From the NCBI GenBank assembly GCA_040757055.1, contig JBFLXY010000004.1:160821-224820 (forward strand): 64,000 nt of DNA. Reading direction: 5' to 3'. This document shows, in pieces, positions 1 to 7,448 of this stretch. The stretch's first letter is position 1. Every line of letters starts with the position of its first letter. Both the position numbers and the translations under genes were made by a program. Below the pieces are notes generated by a model. It was not told the origin of the DNA and did not search any database. It worked only from the letters and a program-made list of their open reading frames with translations. The DNA comes from JAJZRJ01 sp040757055 (GTDB lineage Bacteria; Desulfobacterota; Desulfobulbia; Desulfobulbales; Desulfurivibrionaceae).

Positions 1-104
1 GTCAGTATCCTCAACTCCAGCCCTTCGCATTGGCGCTTCATTTCCACATATTTGCGCTGCGCGAACGCGGTGAGATAGGAATGACCGACAACAAGCAGCC
101 TCAT
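1..104 (-). CDS. Glycosyltransferase-like protein, N-terminal fragment cut by window edge
   Basis: Only the first 34 codons lie in the window. They begin MRLLVVGHSYL and continue AFAQRKYVEMKR, the style of opening seen in family 4 glycosyltransferases of polysaccharide clusters (first beta strand and glycine-containing loop of a GT-B fold). The ATG overlaps the TGA of the upstream FkbM gene as ATGA at 101-104, so the two are probably translationally coupled. The family call is inferred from a short stretch and from the polysaccharide context. Confidence 0.5.
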   Translation of the reverse strand, partial: MRLLVVGHSYLTAFAQRKYVEMKRQCEGLELRIL

Positions 105-880
105 GCCATCCTCTCAACGTATTGAGGCGGAATGGCATAAATTTCATCCGTGTCGATTTCTTGCGCCGAAAGCTCGCGGCCATTCAGTTGGTAGATTCTA
201 TATCCATACTCGCCCAAAATACGGCCACAGTTCAACCGCTGACGGTCACTATGCAATGCAATAAGCCAGACCGTTCTATGCATTTCGAGCAGATTGCATG
301 CGCCGCGGAGCACAGCGGTTTCTGCGCCTTCAACATCCACTTTTACAATATCCGGAACCGGCAAATCGAAAGTCCTGATCAAGGCATCGAGTGTCACCGT
401 TGGCACCCGATAGGCTCCTTCTCTATCGAGATGCCCCATTGCATTGCTTTCGCTCACATGGAAGGAAGAAAATCCTTCCTGGTCGGAAACGGCCGCCTGA
501 TAAAGAACGGTATTACGGCAACCATTCAGCCGTATGTGCATCAGGATATTGGCGGCATTTTCGGCAAAGGGCTCGAAGGCGTAAATTTTACCACCAGCCC
601 CAACCAGGCGAGAAAATGCCAGCGTGTAAAAGCCAGCATTGGCACCGACGTCATAAATAGTCATTCCGGGCCCCACGAGGCTTTGCAGCAAATGCTGTTT
701 GCTGGTTTCATAAACTCCCAGCCAACATCCGTGTACACTTGCCCCCACGCGCCATCGGTTTCCTTTGTTGATGCCGCTCAATACTGGCACGATCATTTGT
801 TTGGGCAACAGTCGCAAAGGCAAGCGCAATAGCTTGCCAACAGCCGATTGTGGGTGGATATTAACGAGGCTTGGAAACAT
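101..880 (-). CDS. FkbM family SAM-dependent methyltransferase
   Basis: 259 aa. It has the class I methyltransferase SAM-binding motif IYDVGANAGFYT at about residues 75-86 and the FkbM family signature KVDVEGAE at about 180-187, where the second acidic stretch precedes the C-terminal beta strands. FkbM enzymes are O-methyltransferases that often modify sugars in capsule or O-antigen clusters; the substrate here is not evident. The ATG at 880 lies inside the 3' end of the decarboxylase gene (20-bp overlap) and the stop overlaps the next gene start, so it sits within one minus-strand operon with the decarboxylase and asnB. Confidence 0.85.
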   Translation of the reverse strand: MFPSLVNIHPQSAVGKLLRLPLRLLPKQMIVPVLSGINKGNRWRVGASVHGCWLGVYETSKQHLLQSLVGPGMTIYDVGANAGFYTLAFSRLVGAGGKIYAFEPFAENAANILMHIRLNGCRNTVLYQAAVSDQEGFSSFHVSESNAMGHLDREGAYRVPTVTLDALIRTFDLPVPDIVKVDVEGAETAVLRGACNLLEMHRTVWLIALHSDRQRLNCGRILGEYGYRIYQLNGRELSAQEIDTDEIYAIPPQYVERMA

Positions 881-1847
881 TATTGTTCTCTTGTTGGTTT
901 TCGAGCAGCCGCTTGAAATATTCGATGGTCCGTTGAAGACCTTCGCGCAAGGGCGTTGTCGGCTCCCAGTTCAGAACAGTCCTTGCCAGGGTGATATCGG
1001 GCTGGCGTTGTCTCGGATCATCCGAGGGGAGCGGGAGGAAGGTAAGTGTGGAGCGGGCCCCGGTCAGAGCGATGACCGTCTCGGCCAATTCGCGGATAGT
1101 GAACTCGCCCGGGTTCCCGAGATTCATCGGGCCGGTAACCTCATCCGGGCTGGCCATGAAACGCACGAATGCTTCGATCAGATCGTTCACATAGCAAAAA
1201 GAGCGCGTCTGATCGCCGTTGCCATAAAGGGTGATCGGCTCGTTTTTCAGTGCCTGGACGATGAAATTGGATACCACCCGTCCATCGTTAGGATGCATAT
1301 GCGGACCATAGGTATTGAAGATGCGCGCCACCTTGATCCGCAATTTGTGTTGACGGTGGTAATCGAAAAAAAGGGTTTCCGCGCAACGTTTGCCCTCATC
1401 ATAACAGGAGCGCAACCCAATCGGGTTGACGTGCCCCCAGTAATTCTCCGACTGAGGATGCACTTCCGGATCGCCATAGACCTCGCTGGTCGAGGCTTGA
1501 AAAATCTTCGCCTTGGTTCGCTTTGCCAACCCCAGCATGTTGATGGCACCATGCACACTCGTTTTGGTCGTTTGCACCGGATCCCACTGATAATGGATAG
1601 GTGATGCAGGGCAAGCCAAACTGTAAATCTCATCCACTTCCAAATAAAGGGGGAATGTCACATCGTGCCGCACCAGTTCAAAATGAGGATTGTCCATGAG
1701 GTGGCTGATATTATCCTTGGTGCCGCTGTAAAAATTATCAATACACAGCACATCACATCCCTCTTGGAGCAGACGTTCACAGAGATGAGAACCCAGGAAA
1801 CCCGCGCCACCCGTTACCGCTACCCTTTTTCGATTCGCTACGCGCAT
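861..1847 (-). CDS. UDP-glucuronate decarboxylase (UDP-xylose synthase type SDR)
   Basis: 328 aa extended short-chain dehydrogenase. The NAD-binding motif VTGGAGFLGS is at residues 11-20, the catalytic Tyr149-x3-Lys153 pair is in SCYDEGKR, and the ACPASPIHYQ and ARIFNTYGPHM segments are typical of UXS enzymes, which convert UDP-glucuronate to UDP-xylose with bound NAD. The protein would act in the cytosol to supply a nucleotide sugar for the surface polysaccharide. It overlaps asnB upstream by 10 bp and the FkbM gene downstream by 20 bp. Other NDP-sugar epimerases are less likely because of the UXS-like motifs. Confidence 0.85.
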   Translation of the reverse strand: MRVANRKRVAVTGGAGFLGSHLCERLLQEGCDVLCIDNFYSGTKDNISHLMDNPHFELVRHDVTFPLYLEVDEIYSLACPASPIHYQWDPVQTTKTSVHGAINMLGLAKRTKAKIFQASTSEVYGDPEVHPQSENYWGHVNPIGLRSCYDEGKRCAETLFFDYHRQHKLRIKVARIFNTYGPHMHPNDGRVVSNFIVQALKNEPITLYGNGDQTRSFCYVNDLIEAFVRFMASPDEVTGPMNLGNPGEFTIRELAETVIALTGARSTLTFLPLPSDDPRQRQPDITLARTVLNWEPTTPLREGLQRTIEYFKRLLENQQENNNVSKPR

Positions 1848-3667
1848 TCTCCCTCCTTATAGTCAAAAGCCACGTATTTCGCCCATCCCCGCAACCCTCG
1901 CTGACCTGTGGTTTGCCCCTGAGCTTCTGCCCATTCACGCACCGGGATGGAAAATCCGGTTTTGGGACGGTTGAGTACCTCCTGGGGCAACCCACGCTTG
2001 GGAACCTTAACCAGGGAAGGTTTTCCTGGTGGGTTTTCTTGAGCTACATAGGGTGCCATAGCACGAAACAAGGCGATATCAACAAGGGGAACACGGATTT
2101 CGAGGGAATGGGCCATACCGGCCCAATCGGAATCACGCAGCAGCATGTTCCGCATATAGTAGCCCATTTCCATGGCCACCACCTTGGCATAGGGTGACTT
2201 GACGCGCGCGGTCCATTCGTCCAAACGGAGGACGGGTTGCAGGGTCGCCCAGCCTTCGCGTACAAGGTCGCCGTCCAAAAACTCCGGCAATTCCCAAGGC
2301 ATGAACAACCCGCGCCGGAGAAGATAGGCGCCGCCATAGGTACCGCCATACTCAAAAAGGCTCGCATACTTGGGCGAGGTTGAATATTTCAGAATCGGGG
2401 CAGAAACAATACGCAAAGCCTTGCCAAGGCCAGGGATGCAAGCAACAGGCCGGACACGGGGAACAAGCCGGGGAATCTGACGATAACTTGGATAACCGCC
2501 GAGCAGTTCGTCGCCACCCAGCCCGGAAAGCGCTACTTTCAGCCCAGCGCGCGTTGCCTCACGGGCAACGAACCAGGTGTTGACCCCATCGATACTAGGC
2601 TGGTCCATGGCATCAAGAATGGCCGACAAATCTTCTTCAAAATCCGTGCGGTCAATGCGGCCGACATGATGGGTATAGCCATAATGCGCTGCAACCTTAC
2701 GCGCCAAAGGCACTTCGTCAGCCAGGGTGTTGTCGTATTCGGCAAAGCCCAAGGTAATGGCCTGTAACGGTGGAACACCTCTCCCCCGCTCTTCAAACCC
2801 ACCGTGAGACAACCGTTCCTCCGCAGCCAAGGCGGCCACGGTGGTGGAATCAAGCCCGGAGGAGAGAAAAACGCCCACTGGCACGTCGGCAATGAGGTGG
2901 TGGCGGACAGCGTCGCGCAAGGCGTGCTTCAAAGCCTCGGCGGCCGGGCACACGACCTTTGTTGTGGCAGCTTTCTCCAATTCTTCCGCGATGTCGAAAT
3001 ATTTGTGCGGCGTCCTGGGGCCGCATTGGTCCACCCAGAGGCTGTGGCCGGCAGGCAGGGCGAAAAGATTGCGATGGAGGGTGTAGGGCTCGGGCACGCA
3101 CCCCCAGAGATAAAAACCGACATGGCCTGCCGGTTCGGGTTGCGCCTGGATACCGCCGCCGGCGAGCAGAGCCTTGACCGTCGAGGCAACGCGGAAGGTC
3201 TGGTCATCGTCGTGGTAGTAGAGCGGCTTGATGCCAAAATGATCGCGGGCAAGAAACAGCCCCTTTGCACGAGCATCCCAGAGGGCAAACGCATACATAC
3301 CACGTAGCTTGTGCACCATCTCCTGGCCATACACGGCATAGAGCTTGAGCAGTACTTCGGTATCGGTGTGGGACTGGAAGGTATGCCCAGCGGCTTCCAG
3401 GTCCGCGCGCAACGCGGGATAGTTGTAAATCTCGCCGTTGAATACGATGCAATTGCCGGTGCCGGGGTCCAGCATGGGCTGGGCGCCCTTCTCGCTGAGG
3501 TCCAGAATGGCCAGGCGACGGTGGGCGAGCCCAACGTGACCGCTTTCGGAGAACCATATCCCGGCGCCATCCGGCCCGCGCGGCGTCATGTGCTCGCGGA
3601 TGCGCAACAGTTCCGCACGGTCAACCGGAGCGCCACGGTAAGAAAAAATTGCTGTCAGACCGCACAT
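1838..3667 (-). CDS. asnB: Asparagine synthase, glutamine-hydrolysing
   Basis: 609 aa, the usual length for AsnB. The N-terminal class II glutaminase domain begins with the nucleophile Cys2 (MCGLTAIF) and carries RGPDGAG and FNGEIYNY. The synthetase half has the ATP-pyrophosphatase loop SSGLDSTT near residue 269. The enzyme makes asparagine from aspartate, ATP and glutamine, but copies in polysaccharide loci often amidate sugar acids or serve a related role; its overlap with the UDP-xylose synthase and FkbM genes favours that reading. Codons here are visibly less G/C-biased than in genes right of 8.4 kb. Confidence 0.9.
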   Translation of the reverse strand: MCGLTAIFSYRGAPVDRAELLRIREHMTPRGPDGAGIWFSESGHVGLAHRRLAILDLSEKGAQPMLDPGTGNCIVFNGEIYNYPALRADLEAAGHTFQSHTDTEVLLKLYAVYGQEMVHKLRGMYAFALWDARAKGLFLARDHFGIKPLYYHDDDQTFRVASTVKALLAGGGIQAQPEPAGHVGFYLWGCVPEPYTLHRNLFALPAGHSLWVDQCGPRTPHKYFDIAEELEKAATTKVVCPAAEALKHALRDAVRHHLIADVPVGVFLSSGLDSTTVAALAAEERLSHGGFEERGRGVPPLQAITLGFAEYDNTLADEVPLARKVAAHYGYTHHVGRIDRTDFEEDLSAILDAMDQPSIDGVNTWFVAREATRAGLKVALSGLGGDELLGGYPSYRQIPRLVPRVRPVACIPGLGKALRIVSAPILKYSTSPKYASLFEYGGTYGGAYLLRRGLFMPWELPEFLDGDLVREGWATLQPVLRLDEWTARVKSPYAKVVAMEMGYYMRNMLLRDSDWAGMAHSLEIRVPLVDIALFRAMAPYVAQENPPGKPSLVKVPKRGLPQEVLNRPKTGFSIPVREWAEAQGQTTGQRGLRGWAKYVAFDYKEGECA

Positions 3668-3708
3668 GGCCGGCGTCCGATTTCTTCGAAAAAATTAGAG
3701 TGAATCAA

Positions 3709-3930
3709 ATATGGGGTCAGGTCTTGAATTATCACTTTTTCCGCCTCGTTACACGGAGTGCTGAAGGCTGAGTAACGGCCGTGAGGAGTCGGGAGTGAGG
3801 GGTGACGCCCAGGGAAGGGCTAATCCAGCGGGCGCAGGACGCGCAAGAGCTGGGGAGGAGTGAAGAGCAGGGCTGAGTACTGAGGACTGAGCAACCATTG
3901 AATCCCTCCTGTTTGCCACTGCCGACACTC
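3709..3930. repeat. Degenerate interspersed repeat, copy A
   Basis: Begins GGGGTCAGGTCTTGAATTAT at 3713, continues with GTTAC, GTGCTGA and GGCTGAGTA blocks, then a TGAGTACTGAGGACTGAG tract near 3874, and ends in an AATCCCTCCTGTTTGCCA block next to the stop of HigA. The same order of blocks recurs at 4719, partially at 6019 and in diverged form at 7189. The opening block resembles recognition sequences I associate with REP-type tyrosine transposases, but no such transposase is in the window. No convincing gene is present between 3668 and 3944. Confidence 0.65.
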
Positions 3931-3944
3931 TGTCTGCTCCCCAA

Positions 3945-4256
3945 TTATGCCAGCACTTCCTGAATCGGTCTGGCCTTGTCGATCCTGGCCTTTCTTTTGC
4001 TTGAGTGCAAGGCCTGCCAAATATCATTCCGGCGCTGCAAATTGAGCCAAAAATCCGGGGTATTGCCAAACACCATGGCGAGCATCAAGGCGGTGTCCGC
4101 GGTAATCGAGCGCTTGTCGGTACAGAGCTCATTCACGGTGCGCCGGCTCACTCCCATGGCACTTGCAAGCTGCGCCTGGGTGATGCCCCTGGGCTTCAGG
4201 AATTCCTCCCCCAGCATCTCGCCCACGCTGACAGGTTTTCTCTTTGTAATAATCAT
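3945..4256 (-). CDS. higA: HigA-family antitoxin (XRE helix-turn-helix)
   Basis: 103 aa. The N-terminal half carries an XRE-type helix-turn-helix (ITQAQLASAMGVSRRTVNELCTDKRSIT) of the HigA/VapI family, followed by ALMLAMVFGNTPDFWLNLQ, a signature of this group. HigA neutralises HigB and represses the operon. The gene follows higB after an 8-bp gap, the toxin-first order characteristic of higBA. Palindromes likely to be its operator lie at the higB start (4563-4588). Confidence 0.92.
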   Translation of the reverse strand: MIITKRKPVSVGEMLGEEFLKPRGITQAQLASAMGVSRRTVNELCTDKRSITADTALMLAMVFGNTPDFWLNLQRRNDIWQALHSSKRKARIDKARPIQEVLA

Positions 4257-4264
4257 TGCTCACC

Positions 4265-4561
4265 TCATCTATAGCTGTGATCGTCGAGATAGACCTCTTC
4301 GGCCTCGCCCGATCCGTCATGCCATTGAAAAACCAACCGCCACTGATCGTTTACCCGGATGGAGCATCTCCCCTTGAGGTTACCGGACAACCTCTCGAAG
4401 TGGTTGCTCGGCGGAGAGCGCAAGTCCGCTTCTTTTACCGCATCATCCAACAACTGCAGCTTCCGGAATAGTCGGTCCCGGATTACGGCAGGGATCTTCT
4501 TGCTCTGCGTGTCGTCGACAAAAAAACTCCGCAGCCATGCATCCCGGAAACTTTTAATCAT
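4265..4561 (-). CDS. higB: HigB-family toxin (RelE/ParE superfamily)
   Basis: 98 aa, start MIKSFRDAWLRSFF, with the HigB hallmarks LDDAVKEADLRSPPSNHFERL and GRCSIRVNDQWRLVFQW. HigB proteins are ribosome-dependent mRNA endonucleases; the basic and aromatic residues of the C-terminal beta sheet (R-x-N-x-x-W-R-L-x-F) are intact, so the toxin looks functional. The C-terminal YLDDHSY motif is typical. It precedes its antitoxin, as in other higBA pairs. Confident as to family; activity is inferred. Confidence 0.92.
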   Translation of the reverse strand: MIKSFRDAWLRSFFVDDTQSKKIPAVIRDRLFRKLQLLDDAVKEADLRSPPSNHFERLSGNLKGRCSIRVNDQWRLVFQWHDGSGEAEEVYLDDHSYR

Positions 4562-4562
4562 G

Positions 4563-4588
4563 GTTACAATGTAACACTCCTGGTTACA
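4563..4588. promoter_or_regulatory. Overlapping palindromes upstream of higB, putative HigA operator
   Basis: GTTACAATGTAAC (4563-4575) is a perfect inverted repeat two bases upstream of the higB ATG. It overlaps a second inverted repeat, TGTAAC-N7-GTTACA (4570-4588). The repeated GTTACA half-sites at the toxin start fit autorepression by the HigA helix-turn-helix protein. Confidence 0.6.
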
Positions 4589-4718
4589 AAAGCAATGCGT
4601 TTCTCTTCAGCGTAACTCTTCCATCAATAAAACCAACCACCCGCAACCACCGCCAAAAAGCCAAACGAAAAACTGGTTCTGCAGGGCAGCAAATCCCTTG
4701 TCGCTCAGAAGAGGAATA

Positions 4719-4920
4719 TGGGGTCAGGTCTTGAATTATCACCTTTCCCCACCACGTTACCGCGGAATGCTGCGGGCTGAGTAGGCCGTGGGGCGTGAAG
4801 GGTGAAGGGTGAGGCGTAAAAAAAAGGACTGAGTGCTGAGTGCTGAGGACTGACCAACCACTGAATCCCCTCCTTTTCCGCCAACCACTGTTCCTTGATC
4901 CGGAGCGTTCCCCTGCACCT
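4719..4920. repeat. Degenerate interspersed repeat, copy B
   Basis: Shares with copy A the opening GGGGTCAGGTCTTGAATTAT, the following ATCAC, the CGTTAC and GGCTGAGTAGGCCGTG blocks, a GCTGAGTGCTGAGTGCTGAG tract (about 4830-4850) and the CTGAATCCCCTCCTTTTCCG tail. It fills most of the 363-bp gap between higB and the ParE gene and lies directly 3' of the ParE toxin. Nothing else is recognisable in that gap apart from the higB operator. Confidence 0.7.
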
Positions 4921-4924
4921 TGCA

Positions 4925-5215
4925 TTATAACCGCCCGATCCAGTAGTGCGGCCGGCGCCGCTGGTGCATAAGCGCGACAACGACTATCTCGCCCTCATCA
5001 ATTCGGTAGAGCACAGAATAGGGAAACCGCCGCAAAGGCCTTCTCCTGACTCCATCACCGATATCCGGCCAGCCTTCCGGCTGTTCACAAAGGTCCGCAA
5101 CAGCGCCCTCCACCGTGGAAAGGAAGCGTTCCCCGAGTTGCGCAACCTGCTTCTCATAAAACACCGCCGCATCAAACATCTCGTTGACCGCGGGGGAGAG
5201 AAAACGCGCTCTCAT
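4925..5215 (-). CDS. ParE/RelE-family toxin
   Basis: 96 aa, beginning MRARFLSPAVNEMFDAAVFYEKQ, with GERFLSTVEGAVADLCEQPEGWP and RRFPYSVLYRIDEGEIVVVALMHQRRRPHYW. These are the alpha-hairpin and beta-sheet signatures of ParE-type toxins. Members act on gyrase or mRNA; which applies here cannot be told. The ATG overlaps the stop of the preceding antitoxin gene as ATGA, so the antitoxin is first and translation is coupled. Confidence 0.9.
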   Translation of the reverse strand: MRARFLSPAVNEMFDAAVFYEKQVAQLGERFLSTVEGAVADLCEQPEGWPDIGDGVRRRPLRRFPYSVLYRIDEGEIVVVALMHQRRRPHYWIGRL

Positions 5216-5451
5216 CTCACCTCGCGCAACTGGTCACGCACCCGTTGCAAGGCATCTTCGGCCGAGCAACTCGCAAGCGTGCCTGCTTTATACCCTTGAT
5301 ACCGCCGGTGCGCCTCCTCAAGCCACAAGCGCTCACATTCCTTCTCGTCAACATCTTCGAGGCTGTTGATCAGGCGATCCACCAAGACCGACCGCTCCCG
5401 AAGGGAAAACTGCCGCGCCTGCTTTTCAAATTCTTCCAGCCTGGTACCCAT
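5212..5451 (-). CDS. Addiction module antitoxin, cognate of the ParE-like toxin
   Basis: 79 aa, predicted largely helical: MGTRLEEFEKQARQFSLRERSVLVDRLINSLEDVDEKECERLWLEEAHRR and a charged tail. The 'LSLxERxxLxxxLLxSL' pattern followed by 'W.xEA.RR..' is that of the small addiction-module component family paired with ParE toxins. It overlaps the toxin start by 4 bp. An RBS-like GGGAGC precedes the ATG on the minus strand. Confidence 0.85.
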   Translation of the reverse strand: MGTRLEEFEKQARQFSLRERSVLVDRLINSLEDVDEKECERLWLEEAHRRYQGYKAGTLASCSAEDALQRVRDQLREVR

Positions 5452-5488
5452 TGCCTTGCTCCCTGTTTTTTTTCATTGCAAACGGAGT

Positions 5489-5941
5489 TCACCCATGGCG
5501 TTCTCCTCCGTATTCCTTCTGCAAAGAACGCTTCAGGCACTGGCGTTGCACGGCCCGCAGCGGCGCCGTATCCAGATAGCTGCGCATCGCCTCGGTCTCG
5601 AACAGGACGCGCCGGGCCTTGCTCTCCTTGAGCACAAGGCCGCCCTTGACCACCTCGTAGCGCAATACAGGAGATGCCTCGTTCAGCACCACCAGGTCAA
5701 ATTTTTCCGTGCGGATTCTTTTGGCCAGGGATGCCATCAGACGGAGGCGGGTGGCGAACAGATCAACCCGGCCGTCGAGATACACGGCAAGGTCAAGGTC
5801 ACTGAGCGGCCCCGTTACCCCCCTGGCCTGAGAGCCGAACAGATAGGCAAAGAGCACCAGTGGCTCGGACGCGAAGAAATCGGCCAGATCGGCCATGATG
5901 TTTGACCCAGTAGCCCGCTGTTGCCGCCGTGCGTTACTCAT
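5489..5941 (-). CDS. MNT-type minimal nucleotidyltransferase, apparently without HEPN partner
   Basis: 150 aa from the ATG at 5941, chosen because GGGGGAGCG stands just upstream; a longer frame opens at 5968. The nucleotidyltransferase motif GSQARGVTGPLSDLDLAV (glycine-serine, then D-x-D) is intact, as is the downstream DLVVLNEASPVLRYEVVKGG segment. MntA-type antitoxins of this family AMPylate and silence HEPN (HepT) toxins encoded next to them. Here the sequence downstream goes directly to the ParE antitoxin and no HepT frame is present, so the gene is an orphan or its partner was lost. Confidence 0.8.
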   Translation of the reverse strand: MSNARRQQRATGSNIMADLADFFASEPLVLFAYLFGSQARGVTGPLSDLDLAVYLDGRVDLFATRLRLMASLAKRIRTEKFDLVVLNEASPVLRYEVVKGGLVLKESKARRVLFETEAMRSYLDTAPLRAVQRQCLKRSLQKEYGGERHG

Positions 5942-6018
5942 TTTCGCTCCCCCATCAAAAATTCCCATTTTTCTCCATCAATCTGCCATGATTGCCCTCA
6001 AAAGTCTTGCCATTTTTG

Positions 6019-6158
6019 GGGGCGAAAGGCAGAACTGAGGGCTGAGGACTGAGGACTGAGTAGCGACCGTGAGGCGTAAAGTGTAAAAACAACGAACTGA
6101 AAATGCATCCCGAAAACCCCCTCCCTTTTCCGCCAGCCACGCCCCCGCAACCCGGCCA
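6019..6158. repeat. Degenerate interspersed repeat, partial copy C
   Basis: Lacks the GGGGTCAGGTC block but retains the tract of GGGCTGAGGACTGAGGACTGAG (6039-6061), the GACCGTGAGGCGTAAAGTG block and the CCCCTCCCTTTTCCGCCAGC tail seen in copies A and B. It lies between the orphan MNT start and the HEPN stop, again on the 3' side of a toxin-antitoxin module. Confidence 0.55.
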
Positions 6159-6554
6159 TTATCCCGCCGTCTCGACAAGCTCCACCACCTGTTCATGAAG
6201 TTGCCGGGCGAAAACCAGAATTCTCTCCACTTCCTCTTCCGAAGGCAGGCTATAGCGGGGATTGGGAGAACGATCTTCCTGGTAATAATCAGTCGCCCGC
6301 TCCAGGAGGCTCTTTTTCTCTTCGCGAAAAGAAAGCCTTGCCTGCAGCAACGCTGCGATTTCTCCCAGGTCGTGCGACCTCGGGATCTTGACATTATCCG
6401 GAGCCAACAACGCCTTGAGGGATTTCTCCATGGCCTGCTGCGCCTCGATGACAATGACATCGCCGTAATGATTGGCCTCGTAGAGCAGTGTCGCGGTTTC
6501 CAGGTGCCGCCGGGCAAAGGCCAGCCATTCCCTGGCGTACGCCTTGTTTGGCAT
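6159..6554 (-). CDS. HEPN domain protein (putative toxin of MNT/HEPN pair)
   Basis: 131 aa from the ATG at 6554 (MPNKAYAREWLAFARRHLETA). It contains the PF05168-type HEPN pattern: tandem helices with VIVIEAQQAMEKSLKALL, followed by VKIPRSHDLGEIAALL. HEPN proteins paired with MNT are RNases or dormant partners controlled by nucleotidylation; the R-x-H element in PRSHDL could be catalytic, but this is inference. The start lies inside the MNT frame, which keeps reading through the first ~160 bases of this gene. Confidence 0.85.
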   Translation of the reverse strand: MPNKAYAREWLAFARRHLETATLLYEANHYGDVIVIEAQQAMEKSLKALLAPDNVKIPRSHDLGEIAALLQARLSFREEKKSLLERATDYYQEDRSPNPRYSLPSEEEVERILVFARQLHEQVVELVETAG

Positions 6555-6879
6555 ACAGCACCTCGCCTCTGGTAAAAACCTCCTCATAGAACTGATCATG
6601 CACCTGGTTGATCCGCGCCGTGACCCGCTCCGGGCTGTCGGCCAGAATATCGAGCCCGACGCGGTGCCGGTACTGGAACCCCCGCAACCGACGGCGGGAC
6701 TCCAGCCGCAACGCCCGGACCTCCTCCGGGGAAACCCCCTTCACCACAAAGAGGTCGATGTCGCTTTCCTCCTGGGGTTCGCCCCAGGTATAGCTGCCGA
6801 AGAGGATGACCTTTTCAGGTTCCAGGGGAAGCAGGCTGGCAACAATCTCCTCTTTCCACGCCTCAGCAAGCTTCATCAC
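6394..6879 (-). CDS. MNT-type nucleotidyltransferase with read-through tail into the HEPN gene
   Basis: 161 aa. The core (residues 1-~110) has GSYTWGEPQEESDIDLFVV with the D-x-D metal site and ends at the family's usual point, VFTRGEVLYAK, just where the HEPN ATG occurs. The frame then continues about 50 residues in an alternative frame of the HEPN gene (composition Gly/Arg/His-rich, no family resemblance), so the natural stop was probably lost. The start at 6879 lies inside the end of the DUF433 gene (17-bp overlap). Confidence 0.8.
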   Translation of the reverse strand: MMKLAEAWKEEIVASLLPLEPEKVILFGSYTWGEPQEESDIDLFVVKGVSPEEVRALRLESRRRLRGFQYRHRVGLDILADSPERVTARINQVHDQFYEEVFTRGEVLYAKQGVRQGMAGLCPAAPGNRDTALRGQSLRRCHCHRGAAGHGEIPQGVVGSG

Positions 6880-7090
6880 GTTGCTCCTTGGCAGGCATCA
6901 TTCGATACGCCAGGGCCTGGCGGATATCCTCCCGTTCAAGGTCAGGATAGAGCTTCAGAATCTCGTCGTGGGAAGAACCGGACGCCACCAGGCCGACAAC
7001 CATGCCGACCGTCACCCGCAGCCCACGGATACACGGCTTGCCACCCATCACGTCCGACTTGAATGTGATTCGCTCGAGTTTTTGTGCCAT
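6863..7090 (-). CDS. DUF433 family antitoxin
   Basis: 75 aa from the ATG at 7090 (MAQKLERITFKSDVMGGKPCIRGLRVTVGMVVGLVA), the canonical DUF433 opening, with PDLEREDIRQALAY later. DUF433 proteins are winged-helix antitoxins normally followed by a DUF5615 PIN-like toxin. Here the last residues diverge (YRMMPAKEQRDEAC) and the next gene is an MNT nucleotidyltransferase, so the usual toxin is missing. A frame opens further upstream but lacks family similarity. Confidence 0.85.
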   Translation of the reverse strand: MAQKLERITFKSDVMGGKPCIRGLRVTVGMVVGLVASGSSHDEILKLYPDLEREDIRQALAYRMMPAKEQRDEAC

Positions 7091-7188
7091 AACCAGCCCC
7101 CTGTGCGCAACCACCTCCCAAAAACCTAACCCGGTGGCCATCTTTGTCAACTTTATAACGGGGTTCCGGCGACTCCTGTGAAGAGCAC

Positions 7189-7335
7189 CTGGGGCCAGGT
7201 CCGAATTATCGCTTTTTCCAACCATGTTACCACAGAGTGCTGAGGGTTGAGTGCTGAGTGCTGAGTGAGGAGGACTGAGTACTCATCATAAAACCTCCAC
7301 CCCAAAACCCGACTCCCCTCTCAACCCTGGATACA
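7189..7335. repeat. Degenerate interspersed repeat, diverged copy D
   Basis: GGGGCCAGGTCCGAATTATCGC (from 7192) is a mutated form of the block that opens copies A and B. It is followed by CATGTTACCACAGAGTGCTGAG, the GAGTGCTGAGTGCTGAGTGA tract and a CCCGACTCCCCTCTCAACC tail. It occupies the 358-bp gap between the DUF433 start and VapC. The rest of that gap (about 7340-7448) shows a short minus-strand frame starting MKNNAEDLKFAVLKHT that I cannot assign; it may be a gene remnant. Confidence 0.5.
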
Positions 7336-7448
7336 TGCCTTCCCCAGCCCTCACCTGCTCTTCTTCTTGTGTGCTTCAATACCGCAAACTTCAGATCCTC
7401 CGCGTTATTCTTCACTGCCCCGTTGAGACGTTTGCCCCACCAGCGCCT

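Noticed and set aside
3709..7335. Integron-like cassette array with attC sites between toxin-antitoxin modules
   Set aside because: The repeats share blocks of CTGAG and GGTCAGG sequence, but I could not find paired RYYYAAC/GTTRRRY core sites at constant distance, and no integrase gene is in the window.
3709..7335. CRISPR array suggested by recurrent CTGAGTACTGAG units
   Set aside because: The units are directly adjacent or irregular, differ in length, and have no uniform spacers; no cas gene is present.
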